Origin: Chloroflexia bacterium
GTDB lineage: Bacteria > Chloroflexota > Chloroflexia > QHBQ01 > JADMIH01
NCBI GenBank assembly: GCA_025927935.1
Contig: JAICKM010000059.1
Span: 1 to 16,449, forward strand
Direction of reading: 5' to 3'
DNA: 16,449 bases
Notes under the pieces: model-generated
Told to the model about the DNA's origin: nothing
Databases searched by the model: none
Seen by the model: only the letters and a program-made list of their open reading frames with translations
Program-made: the position numbers and the translations under genes
Shown here: positions 8,081 to 14,994 of the stretch, in pieces
Position numbering within the stretch: the first letter of the stretch is position 1
How the letters are laid out: each line of letters opens with the position of its first letter

Positions 8081-10402
8081 CTATTTCGCCTCCAGCGCGA
8101 CGCCGTACATGCCAAACGTCAGCAACCGGGCGTCGTGCGGGTTGCCGGTGCCCACGGGCGGCTCCGGGGTCTGGAAGCGGATGTGGTTCAAGCCCTGTGG
8201 CAACGTTATGTCAAGATGCACCTGTTGCGGCTCGGTATTGGGCCGCAGTTGCAGCGTGGTGAGCGGCGTATCGTTGAGCAGCACCTGCACTGTGCGCGGG
8301 ACGGCGTGGGTGTAGATGGTGAACTGGAACGTCGCCGGAACCGGGTGGTCGGTCAGATTCATCGACACCACGTCCGATACCTGCCCGTTGCTGCTGTCCG
8401 CCAGGCGGTACACCGTGCCGTCGGGGCGCGTCTCGGCCTGGAACCAGCCCTCGCCCACGTCGAGCGTCAGCGGGTTGGCGGCGGGCGGGCCGTCGGGCAC
8501 GCGATAGACGCGCATCATATCGTCCTCGTAGTACGGCGCGGTGCCCGGCCCCAGCACCTGCCCGATCAACTGCTGGAAGGCGTCCTCGTCCCAGCGCGGG
8601 TAGAGCGCATCCTTCCAGAGCACGATATAGCGCGTGTGGTAGTAGTTGAGGATCGCCCGGCCCTGCGTCGTGTAATCGGTGCGCTGCAAGAAGTCGTGGG
8701 CCGGGTAGTAGAGGTCGCGCCAGTCTTGCGTGTAGTCGAGCAGCCAGAAGTTGCGGAACAGGCTCGCCGTCTTCATAAAGTTGTTGGGATTGGTCAGCTT
8801 GTGGTCGCGCGCCCAGCGCCCGCCGAAAATCGGCTTCTGGTGCAGAACCTGGTACATCATGTAGTGGTCCTCGCCCAGTCCCTTCTCGGTGAACGGCGGC
8901 AACTGCAAGATGGCGTATGGTTCCGGGTCGTGGGCGATCTGTTCATAGAACGGAGGCCAGCGCGGCGGATCGGCCTTGGCTGCGCCCGCCGCCGCCACGA
9001 ACCCACTCAGGCTGACAGCCAGGAATAGGGCCGTGAGCGCTGCGGGCAGCACGAGCCGCCCCAGGGCCGGGCGGCGCACCGCCAACCAGCCGAATACGGC
9101 GCGCAGCCCCAGCGCGGCCAGCACCGCCACGCCGAGCATAGCAATCGTGTTGTAGCGACCGGGGTCGCGCCCGATGTTGAAGACGGGCAGGCTCTGCATG
9201 AGCGCATAGGGCAGCGGGATGCCGGTGCGCGTGCCGCCGATGGTCAGCACCGGCCCCAGGGCCATGAGGTAAAACAGCACGACGGCCAGCGCCCAGAACC
9301 CGGCCAGGGCGCGCCGCCCCGCCCGCCAGGCCGCCCACAACCCCAGCCCGGCCAGCGCCAGCGCCAGGTAGCCGGGGTTCGCCAGGGTCGGCCCCAGCAG
9401 TTCGGCCAGATCGACAGCCCGCGCCGTGGCCTGATAGCCCACGCTCAACCAGGGCGAGTCGAGCGCCTCGCGGATCATGGGCAGCAACAGCGGCGGTGTG
9501 ACCAGCAGGGCGTAGATGCCGCCGATGGCCGCCAGGCGCAGGAAGATCTGCCGCTTCTGGGCCCACGACCGGCGCGTGCAGAGCAGAAACGCGAAGTAGA
9601 GCAGCGTCGTGAACACGGCGAACATCACGTACTGCCAGTCGGTCAGCGACATGATCATCAGGGTCACGATGGCGAGTCCGGCGTAGAGCCAGGGATGGCG
9701 GGTGTCCCGGCGAACTGGAGTTATGGCGCCCGGTTCCCAGATGGGCCGCCCGTGCAAAGCCCGGAACAGGAAGAATAGGTACAGCGGCAACCACTCCATC
9801 GACAGTTTCTCGGCCTGGCCTAGCGCGAAGAAGGAGACCATGTTGCCGTTGGCGAACGTAAAGAGCGCCGCGCCCGCGAACGCCGCCCACGGATGGCCCA
9901 CCAGGTCGCGGATCAGCAGGAAGCTGAAAAACGTGGTTAGCGCCAGCGCGGCGAGAAACAGCAGGTTCGTCGTGGGCACGTAGCCGAGCGTCAGATTAAA
10001 CGGGATGGTAATCAAGCCGTTGAACGGGTTGAGCGTGTGATAGCGCAGGCTGATGCCGGTCGGGTAGTACAGGTAGTCGGTGTAGAAGGGATTGCGGTGC
10101 AGGTCGAGCAGGGCCGTCTTGACCCACCAGTTGTTCCACATGTTCTCGTAGCCGTCGAGGTCGCCGCCCACCACGCCCGTGGTGAGGTTCAGCACGGCCA
10201 CGTGCCCGTACACGGCCGCCAGCAGCAGCGCGCCGAGGAAGGCCCACCAGCCCGGAGCTTGCCACCACGCTACCCGCGCCGCAGGGAGCGCAACGGCAAC
10301 AGCGGGCTCCCCGGCTACGGGTGGGTCCCCCACCCGCACCGGCGCCGTCACCTGCGATTCGGCGTGCGCTCCCGGATCTCCCACTACTGTGCCTCTATCC
10401 AC
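8081..10402 (-). CDS. GT-C-like polytopic membrane protein with C-terminal extracytoplasmic domain (probable glycosyltransferase)
   Basis: Protein of 773 residues. A Pro/Ala-rich cytosolic N-tail (1-~45) precedes roughly ten membrane segments (~50-480), including GALLLAAVYGHVAVLNL and WALAVVLFYLMALGPVLTI. The first outside loop carries an acidic cluster, D81, D83 and E86, in GGDLDGYENMWNN, where GT-C enzymes hold catalytic acids. A soluble extracytoplasmic part follows (~485-773), with a Tyr/Trp-rich stretch and a final beta-rich module. GT-C enzymes use polyprenyl-phosphate sugars on the outer face, so a role in late glycan modification or surface protein glycosylation is likely but not shown. 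The start is probably GTG at 10400-10402, three bases after the previous gene's stop. Its ribosome binding site is weak (GGCGG), so the exact start is uncertain. It sits between two GT4-like genes in one operon. Confidence 0.83.
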   Translation of the reverse strand: MDRGTVVGDPGAHAESQVTAPVRVGDPPVAGEPAVAVALPAARVAWWQAPGWWAFLGALLLAAVYGHVAVLNLTTGVVGGDLDGYENMWNNWWVKTALLDLHRNPFYTDYLYYPTGISLRYHTLNPFNGLITIPFNLTLGYVPTTNLLFLAALALTTFFSFLLIRDLVGHPWAAFAGAALFTFANGNMVSFFALGQAEKLSMEWLPLYLFFLFRALHGRPIWEPGAITPVRRDTRHPWLYAGLAIVTLMIMSLTDWQYVMFAVFTTLLYFAFLLCTRRSWAQKRQIFLRLAAIGGIYALLVTPPLLLPMIREALDSPWLSVGYQATARAVDLAELLGPTLANPGYLALALAGLGLWAAWRAGRRALAGFWALAVVLFYLMALGPVLTIGGTRTGIPLPYALMQSLPVFNIGRDPGRYNTIAMLGVAVLAALGLRAVFGWLAVRRPALGRLVLPAALTALFLAVSLSGFVAAAGAAKADPPRWPPFYEQIAHDPEPYAILQLPPFTEKGLGEDHYMMYQVLHQKPIFGGRWARDHKLTNPNNFMKTASLFRNFWLLDYTQDWRDLYYPAHDFLQRTDYTTQGRAILNYYHTRYIVLWKDALYPRWDEDAFQQLIGQVLGPGTAPYYEDDMMRVYRVPDGPPAANPLTLDVGEGWFQAETRPDGTVYRLADSSNGQVSDVVSMNLTDHPVPATFQFTIYTHAVPRTVQVLLNDTPLTTLQLRPNTEPQQVHLDITLPQGLNHIRFQTPEPPVGTGNPHDARLLTFGMYGVALEAK

Positions 10403-10405
10403 ACG

Positions 10406-11641
10406 TCACGCGCCGCCCGCCAGCTCGTGGTAGACCGCCTCGACGGCGGAAACAAGCCGATCCTCGTCATAGCGCGTGGTTGCCGTGGTCTGCCCCCCGG
10501 CGACGAGGGCCGCGCGCAGCGACGGTTGCTGCAACAGCCGCAGGATAGCCGTCGCCAGTCCCGCTGGGTCTTCCGGCGGCGCCAGCAGGCCGTTCGCGCC
10601 CGACTGGATCATCTCGCGCACAACAGGAAGGTCGGTCGAGACGACCGGGCACCCGGCCACCATGGCTTCGAGCGGCGGCAGGCCGAACGACTCGTAGCGC
10701 GTGGGATAGACCAGGCAGGCCGCACGCCGCAGCAGCCGCACCTTCGCCCCCTCGCTCACCGGGCCGAGCAAGACCAGCGCCGCGCGGCTGCCGTTGGCCG
10801 CGCAGATGGCCTCCAGTTCCGCGGCCTGGGCCGGATTCTGCCCGGCGAAGACGAACCGCGTGCCGGGACAGGTCGCCAGCACGATGGGCATGGCCCGCGC
10901 CAGCAGGTCGTAGCCCTTGCGGATCTTGAGCTGGCCGATGAACAGCACAAACGGCCCATCGCCCGGAACCACCGGGTCGGGCGGCTCCCTCACGGCGGGC
11001 AGGGCGGGGATGCTGCGAATGTAGCCGGCATCCACCCAGAGCGAGATGCGGCGGATGCGCTCCGGCGGGATGCCCATGCGCGTCAGCACGCCCACTTCGT
11101 GATCGGACAGGGCGATCACCCGGTCCGCTCGGCGCAGGGGCGCGTGCATCCGGTAGTTCTGCCAGGCGCGTTGCGGGTGGCGCTCGCGCACGAGGGTCCG
11201 CAGGAGTTCCGCGGGCGTGTAGATCAGCCGGTCCCAGTGGATCTGGCCCGCGTAGGGCCGCTCGCGGTCGTCCACCAGGTAGGGGTCGTGGAACGGACCG
11301 ACGACGGTGAAGACGACGGGCACCCCGGCCCGCGCGGCCCAGGCCGCCGCGCCCGCGTTGAGCGCGTTCCGCAAATGCCACAGGTGGATCACATCCGGCT
11401 GGGCCGCCGCCAGCGCCGGGCCGAGGCCGCGCGCGTACCAGGCGCGGTTAAACGCCACCCGGCGCACATCCACGCCGTCAATGATCTCGGCCCGTCGCCC
11501 GATCAGCGGCGACCCGGCCTCGTAATAGGTGACGGCGTGCACCGCATGGCCGCGCCGCGCCAGCGCGCGGGCCTGCACGGCTTCCGGCCAGTGGCGAAAT
11601 CCCTCGGTGATCCCGGTGGTGGTGACAAAGCTGATCCGCAT
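10406..11641 (-). CDS. GT4-like glycosyltransferase (GT-B fold)
   Basis: Protein of 411 residues, starting MRISFVTTTGITEG at ATG 11639-11641. The open frame reaches up to 11683 (start MCRPAALC), but that extension covers the likely -10 element and has no glycosyltransferase character. The N-terminal domain has the QARALARRGHAVHAVTY helix and QPDVIHLWHLRNAL. The donor-binding half has LFIGQLKIRKGYDLLARAM and PTRYESFGLPPLEAMVAG, with E317 and E325 as the E-x7-E pair. The GLPPLEAM form is close to the textbook GT4 signature. It is a cytosolic sugar transferase for a surface polysaccharide or glycolipid. It is the first gene of the - strand operon, followed after three bases by the GT-C-like gene. 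The two GT4-like proteins of this operon differ clearly, so they are not a recent duplication. Confidence 0.91.
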   Translation of the reverse strand: MRISFVTTTGITEGFRHWPEAVQARALARRGHAVHAVTYYEAGSPLIGRRAEIIDGVDVRRVAFNRAWYARGLGPALAAAQPDVIHLWHLRNALNAGAAAWAARAGVPVVFTVVGPFHDPYLVDDRERPYAGQIHWDRLIYTPAELLRTLVRERHPQRAWQNYRMHAPLRRADRVIALSDHEVGVLTRMGIPPERIRRISLWVDAGYIRSIPALPAVREPPDPVVPGDGPFVLFIGQLKIRKGYDLLARAMPIVLATCPGTRFVFAGQNPAQAAELEAICAANGSRAALVLLGPVSEGAKVRLLRRAACLVYPTRYESFGLPPLEAMVAGCPVVSTDLPVVREMIQSGANGLLAPPEDPAGLATAILRLLQQPSLRAALVAGGQTTATTRYDEDRLVSAVEAVYHELAGGA

Positions 11642-11653
11642 AGCAATCCCATA

Positions 11654-11683
11654 ATTGTAACACAAAGCCGCTGGGCGGCACAA
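11654..11683 (-). promoter_or_regulatory. Possible sigma70-like promoter for the glycosyltransferase operon
   Basis: On the - strand, TACAAT (11654-11659, 5 of 6 matches to TATAAT) lies 18 bases after TTGTGC (11678-11683, 3 of 6 matches to TTGACA). Only 12 bases separate the -10 element from ATG 11641. The transcript would have a leader of about five bases, or none. The position agrees with the shorter gene start. The -35 match is weak, so this is tentative. Confidence 0.35.
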
Positions 11684-11695
11684 ATCGGATCAGCC

Positions 11696-11714
11696 GTCAG
11701 GGGTCAGGGGTCAG
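11696..11714. repeat. Heptamer tandem array A (GGGTCAG unit)
   Basis: GTCAG followed by two complete GGGTCAG units, about 2.7 copies. Read on the - strand, each unit contains TGA. Because the period is 7, the three TGAs fall in three different frames. Confidence 0.8.
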
Positions 11715-11773
11715 TACGACGCGTGTCCCGTGATAACTGCGAATTGAGCAGACGAAGCGAACGTGCCCGACCT

Positions 11774-11848
11774 TGTCACTCTGAGCGGAGCGACGAGTCT
11801 CGGCTCGGTGCAGCGAAGACGAGATGCTTCACTCCGTTCAGCATGACA
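11774..11848. repeat. Imperfect inverted repeat element (~75 bases)
   Basis: The left arm 11774-11801 and the right arm 11821-11848 are inverted copies matching at about 21 of 28 positions, with a 19-base centre. Arms start and end TGTCA...TGACA and contain CTGAGCGGAGCGACGAGTCTC and its diverged partner. RNA from either strand could fold into a long hairpin. The arm wording resembles 'CTGAGCG-AGCGAAG-ATCTC' intergenic repeats I recall from Chloroflexota and other GC-rich genomes. It may be a small non-autonomous repeat or act as a terminator between the permease and glycosyltransferase genes. There is no flanking run of T. Confidence 0.65.
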
Positions 11849-11871
11849 ACTAGGCACTGATCACTCGTCGT

Positions 11872-11903
11872 ACTCAGCACTCAGCACTCAGCACTCAGCA
11901 CTC
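11872..11903. repeat. Heptamer tandem array B (ACTCAGC unit)
   Basis: Four complete ACTCAGC units (11872-11899) plus ACTC. Read on the - strand each unit contains TGA. The one at 11888-11890 is the stop codon of the permease gene, so the array overlaps that gene's last five codons including the stop. Confidence 0.9.
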
Positions 11904-13051
11904 GTCTTGGCCTTGGCGGCTTGCTGCTGATCGCGGGCCTCGTCGGCGGCTTCGTCGTCGATGCGTGAGGGCACCTGCGACTCCGCTTCCCGCGGACTGT
12001 AGCCCTCGCCCAGCCGCTTGTAGAGATAGAGGTAGACATCCCGCGCGATGGCGGTCAGGGGCACCGCCGTGATGACCCCGATCAGCCCGGCGATCTCGCC
12101 ACCCACCACCAGCACCAGGATGATGATCGCCGGGTGGAGCTTGACGCTGTCGCCCTGGATCTTGGGCACCAGCAGATTGTTTTCCAGCAACTGGACCAGA
12201 ACATAGACGACGACTACCTTGAGCAGCAACCCCCAGTCGCCGGTCAACGCGGCGATGATGATGCCGGGGATCGCGCCCAGGATCGGGCCGAGGATGGGGA
12301 TGAGTTCGGTGAAGCCGTTGAGCACGCCCAGCAGCAGCCAGTAGGGCGCGCCGACGATGAACAGGCCGATGGTCGTGGCCGTGCCGACGACCAGTCCGAG
12401 CAGCAACTGGCCGCGGATGTAGTCGTTCAGCACATCACTGGCGATGCGCCAGATGCGGCGCACGTCGGAGCGGATGGCGCGCGGGATCAGGTCATAGAAC
12501 TTGCCGACCGCGGCGTCCTTATCCTTCATCAGATAGAACAGCCAGAAGGGAATGACCACGAGGCCGAAGATAAAGCTGACCGCCTGCGTCACCACGCGCA
12601 GCGTGCCGAACAAGGCCGTTTCGACGGCGGTCAGCAGCCCGCCACCCGCGTTGCGCAGCCCGTTCTCGATTTGCGTGCGCACGCCGTCCGGTAGATTAAG
12701 GGCGGCGTACCACGCTTGCACATCCCGCGTGATGCTCATGAACCGTTCGCTGTAAGCAGGATAGCTGTCGATCAGTTGGCGCACCTGGGCCGCCGCGCCG
12801 GGAATAATCAGAAAGCCCAGGCCGATCAGGGCGCCGAAGAAGAGCAGGTAGACCAGCAGGATCGCCGCCACACGGGGCAACCACCGGCTCAACAGGTCGA
12901 TGAGCGGCACCAGCAAATAGCCCAGCACCAGCGCGAAAATAAACGGCACCAGCCCATCGCGCGCCTGATAGGCCAGCCAGAGGATCAGCAGCACGGCCAG
13001 GGTGATCAGGATAATGCGGTTCAACCGCAATTGGTCGGTACGTGTGGTCAA
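11888..13051 (-). CDS. AI-2E family transporter (permease)
   Basis: Protein of 387 residues with the AI-2E/PerM family layout. It has two early membrane spans (IILITLAVLLILWLAYQA and PFIFALVLGYLLVPLIDLL), a third, a large soluble region (~95-150), then further spans containing GFTELIPILGPILGAIPG and LENNLLVPKIQGDSVKLHPA, which are strong family hallmarks. Members export autoinducer-2 (TqsA) or act as ion/H+ antiporters, and many have no known substrate, so the name does not prove quorum signalling. A charged cytosolic tail ends in SAEC, encoded by the heptamer repeat. The start is TTG at 13049-13051 with GGAG at 13062-13065 ten bases upstream. A TAG at 13067-13069 excludes a longer frame, and no ATG occurs before the first spans. 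It is probably a single-gene transcript. Confidence 0.9.
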   Translation of the reverse strand: MTTRTDQLRLNRIILITLAVLLILWLAYQARDGLVPFIFALVLGYLLVPLIDLLSRWLPRVAAILLVYLLFFGALIGLGFLIIPGAAAQVRQLIDSYPAYSERFMSITRDVQAWYAALNLPDGVRTQIENGLRNAGGGLLTAVETALFGTLRVVTQAVSFIFGLVVIPFWLFYLMKDKDAAVGKFYDLIPRAIRSDVRRIWRIASDVLNDYIRGQLLLGLVVGTATTIGLFIVGAPYWLLLGVLNGFTELIPILGPILGAIPGIIIAALTGDWGLLLKVVVVYVLVQLLENNLLVPKIQGDSVKLHPAIIILVLVVGGEIAGLIGVITAVPLTAIARDVYLYLYKRLGEGYSPREAESQVPSRIDDEAADEARDQQQAAKAKTSAEC

Positions 13052-13061
13052 GATGGAAAGT

Positions 13062-13065
13062 CTCC
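13062..13065 (-). promoter_or_regulatory. Ribosome binding site supporting the TTG start of the permease
   Basis: GGAG on the - strand, ten bases before TTG 13051. The spacing is slightly long. An in-frame TAG just upstream leaves little alternative. Further up, TATCAT at 13099-13104 could be a -10 box, but I see no convincing -35. Confidence 0.45.
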
Positions 13066-13108
13066 ACTAATGCCCGGTGCGGGCTAACAGTCTGCACTAT
13101 GATACGCG

Positions 13109-13140
13109 AAAAGCGCCGCCAGTGTGACGATGCGCGGCGC
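13109..13140 (-). terminator. Rho-independent terminator after the flippase gene
   Basis: Directly after the flippase TAG, the - strand reads GCGCCGC (13134-13140), a 14-base loop, then GCGGCGC (13113-13119) and TTTT (13109-13112). A perfect 7-base-pair GC stem followed by a short T run is a fair intrinsic terminator. It would separate the GT-C/flippase transcript from the permease. Confidence 0.6.
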
Positions 13141-14994
13141 CTACATGTAGCGCAGCAGCAGCTTGATGCCCGGCAGCCGCATCCCGGCGAAGCGCTGCTT
13201 GTCCTCGGCCAGCAGCCCGCCCAGGCGGCGGAAGACCAGCCAGAACAGGAAAACCGCCGCCAATACCAGGCCCGCGTTGGCAAAGCCCAGCATAAACCAC
13301 TCCAGGCTGGGGATCTTGGGCGGCGCATCCGGTAACAGCAACGCCAGCGGCCCGATCACGACAAGGATGGGCAGGGTCGCCAGGGCGACCCGGCCCAGGA
13401 AGGCCAGCGGGAATTGCAGCCCCAACCGGCGCAGACCGAAGATCAGCGCCACAAAGCGGGAGCTGAGCGCCGCAATGGACACGGCGGCAGCCACGCCCAC
13501 GACACCGAACGGCGGCTCCAACACAATCAGCAACGGGATGCTGAGCAGCGCAAACGCGCGGGCGATCAGCACGGCCTGGTAGTCCTCGTAGACCATCAGC
13601 ACATTGAGCGCGATACTGATCATGCTTTCGCCGAACAGCCCGATGGTCAGGATCGCGCAAGCGGTTACCGCCGCCGCCAACTGATCCGGAGGTAGCACGT
13701 TGGTTTTATTCGGCTGCAAATAGAGCAGCACCAGCAAGTTGCGCGACATGATAATCAACCCGACGCCCGCCGGCAGCAAGACCAGGATCAAGAAGCGGGT
13801 AAGGCTGGCGTAGGCCGTCTGTAGCCCGTCGAGCCGGCCCTCGGCGTAGAGCCGGGCAAACAGCGGCGTCTGCACGCCGGTGAGCGGTACGACCAGGGCT
13901 TGCAGCAACTGGCGCACGAACTTGAAAGCCAGGCCGATGAGCGCCACTTCGGTGGCGAGCCGCACGTTATCGGTGATCAAGAGACCCAGCGCCAGCACAA
14001 CCAGCGATTGGTCGTAGAGCGCGGACGACAGGGTCATGACGTACATCATGGCCGAATAGGCGGTGAAACGCTGCCAGACCGAGCGCGTCGAGGGACGGCG
14101 CGGGGTGCGGCCATTGGGCGCCGGTCCGGCTTTCGGCGGGCGGTGCGCAACCTTGCGCAAGCCCAGCCGCTCGTCGCCCAACGCCCGGAACATGAGGCGC
14201 AGGGACAAAACCACCGATACCGCCGTGCCGACCAGCAAGGCAACCAGCGCGCCGAAGACACTTAGCTTGAACACCCCGACCAGTAGCGCCTGCAAACCGG
14301 GAATCAGCAGTGCGTTGAGGATGTCCAGGGCGTTGGTCATCTTCTGCCGGAAGTAGGCGTAAAGCACCTGGATCGACACGTCCGAGGCGGCGCCAAGCAC
14401 CAGCATCGCCGCGATCATGCCGAGCAGGAACGGATCGTAGTCCGGTCCGCGCTGCCCCATGATGCGCGCACTCGCCGTTTCGATATGGAACTGGGTGGTA
14501 AAGAAGTCCGGAAACAGCACCAGGGACAGCACAAACGGCACCATGGTCAGCGCTTTGACCAGGCTGACATTGCGCAACAGCCGGCTCAGCCCGGCCCGTC
14601 CGTCGGCCATCTCGAACTCCGGGATAAAGCGCGGCAGCGCCCGCTCCAACCCCAGGTCGGAGATCATGCCCAGGGTGCCGAGCAGGGCCTGGAGTTGCGT
14701 CACGACGGTGAAGTCCGCTCTGGTGAGCACGCGCACGACCACAATCGAGGCCAGCAGCTTGACGATCAGCTTCAGCGGCAGGAAGGCGGCGTTCCAAAAC
14801 GCGGCCAGCGTAGCCCGCTCCACCAGCGTGCCGTCGCGCCGGGGGCGCTCCGGCGGTTCGGGCGGCGGCGTGGCCTCAAAGGGGATGTCGGTGCCGGACC
14901 CCTGCATGGCGATGCCCGCCACCGTGCCCGCGACGGGCAAGGGCACGCCCTCGGCGGGCGTGGCGTCGGGCGGGACTTCGATTTCGTCAGCCAT
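13141..14994 (-). CDS. Wzx-like polysaccharide flippase (MOP/MATE superfamily)
   Basis: Integral membrane protein of 617 residues. From ~60 on it shows the polysaccharide-export pattern: VERATLAAFWNAAFLPLKLI, VVVRVLTRADFTVVTQLQAL, then DLGLERALPRFIPE (113-126), a typical signature of O-antigen/EPS flippases. About 12-14 hydrophobic spans follow, with a polar cytosolic loop rich in Arg and Pro (~280-310) between the two halves. It would move lipid-linked oligosaccharide across the cytoplasmic membrane. It has an unusual N-tail of ~55 residues rich in Pro, Ala and Glu. The ATG at 14992-14994 shares a base with the upstream gene's TGA (TGATG), so the start is well supported by coupling. Usual flippases are ~420-500 residues, so this one is long. 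The substrate is unknown. Confidence 0.88.
   Translation of the reverse strand: MADEIEVPPDATPAEGVPLPVAGTVAGIAMQGSGTDIPFEATPPPEPPERPRRDGTLVERATLAAFWNAAFLPLKLIVKLLASIVVVRVLTRADFTVVTQLQALLGTLGMISDLGLERALPRFIPEFEMADGRAGLSRLLRNVSLVKALTMVPFVLSLVLFPDFFTTQFHIETASARIMGQRGPDYDPFLLGMIAAMLVLGAASDVSIQVLYAYFRQKMTNALDILNALLIPGLQALLVGVFKLSVFGALVALLVGTAVSVVLSLRLMFRALGDERLGLRKVAHRPPKAGPAPNGRTPRRPSTRSVWQRFTAYSAMMYVMTLSSALYDQSLVVLALGLLITDNVRLATEVALIGLAFKFVRQLLQALVVPLTGVQTPLFARLYAEGRLDGLQTAYASLTRFLILVLLPAGVGLIIMSRNLLVLLYLQPNKTNVLPPDQLAAAVTACAILTIGLFGESMISIALNVLMVYEDYQAVLIARAFALLSIPLLIVLEPPFGVVGVAAAVSIAALSSRFVALIFGLRRLGLQFPLAFLGRVALATLPILVVIGPLALLLPDAPPKIPSLEWFMLGFANAGLVLAAVFLFWLVFRRLGGLLAEDKQRFAGMRLPGIKLLLRYM

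Noticed and set aside
11642..11683. A longer N-terminus (MCRPAALC...) for the glycosyltransferase
   Set aside because: It spans the AT-rich likely promoter. The family fold begins at MRISFVTTTG.
10037..11860. A 607-codon open frame on the + strand
   Set aside because: It lies opposite the GT4 and GT-C genes and is rich in Arg, Gly, His and Gln without domain character. It is a typical mirror frame of GC-rich coding DNA.
11872..11903. A CRISPR-like or variable-number coding repeat
   Set aside because: The unit is only 7 bases with no spacers, and almost all of it is non-coding, so it is a simple tandem array.
11888..13051. Evidence of autoinducer-2 quorum sensing from the AI-2E permease
   Set aside because: The family name is broad and many members transport ions or unknown substrates. 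No luxS or AI-2 receptor gene is in the window.
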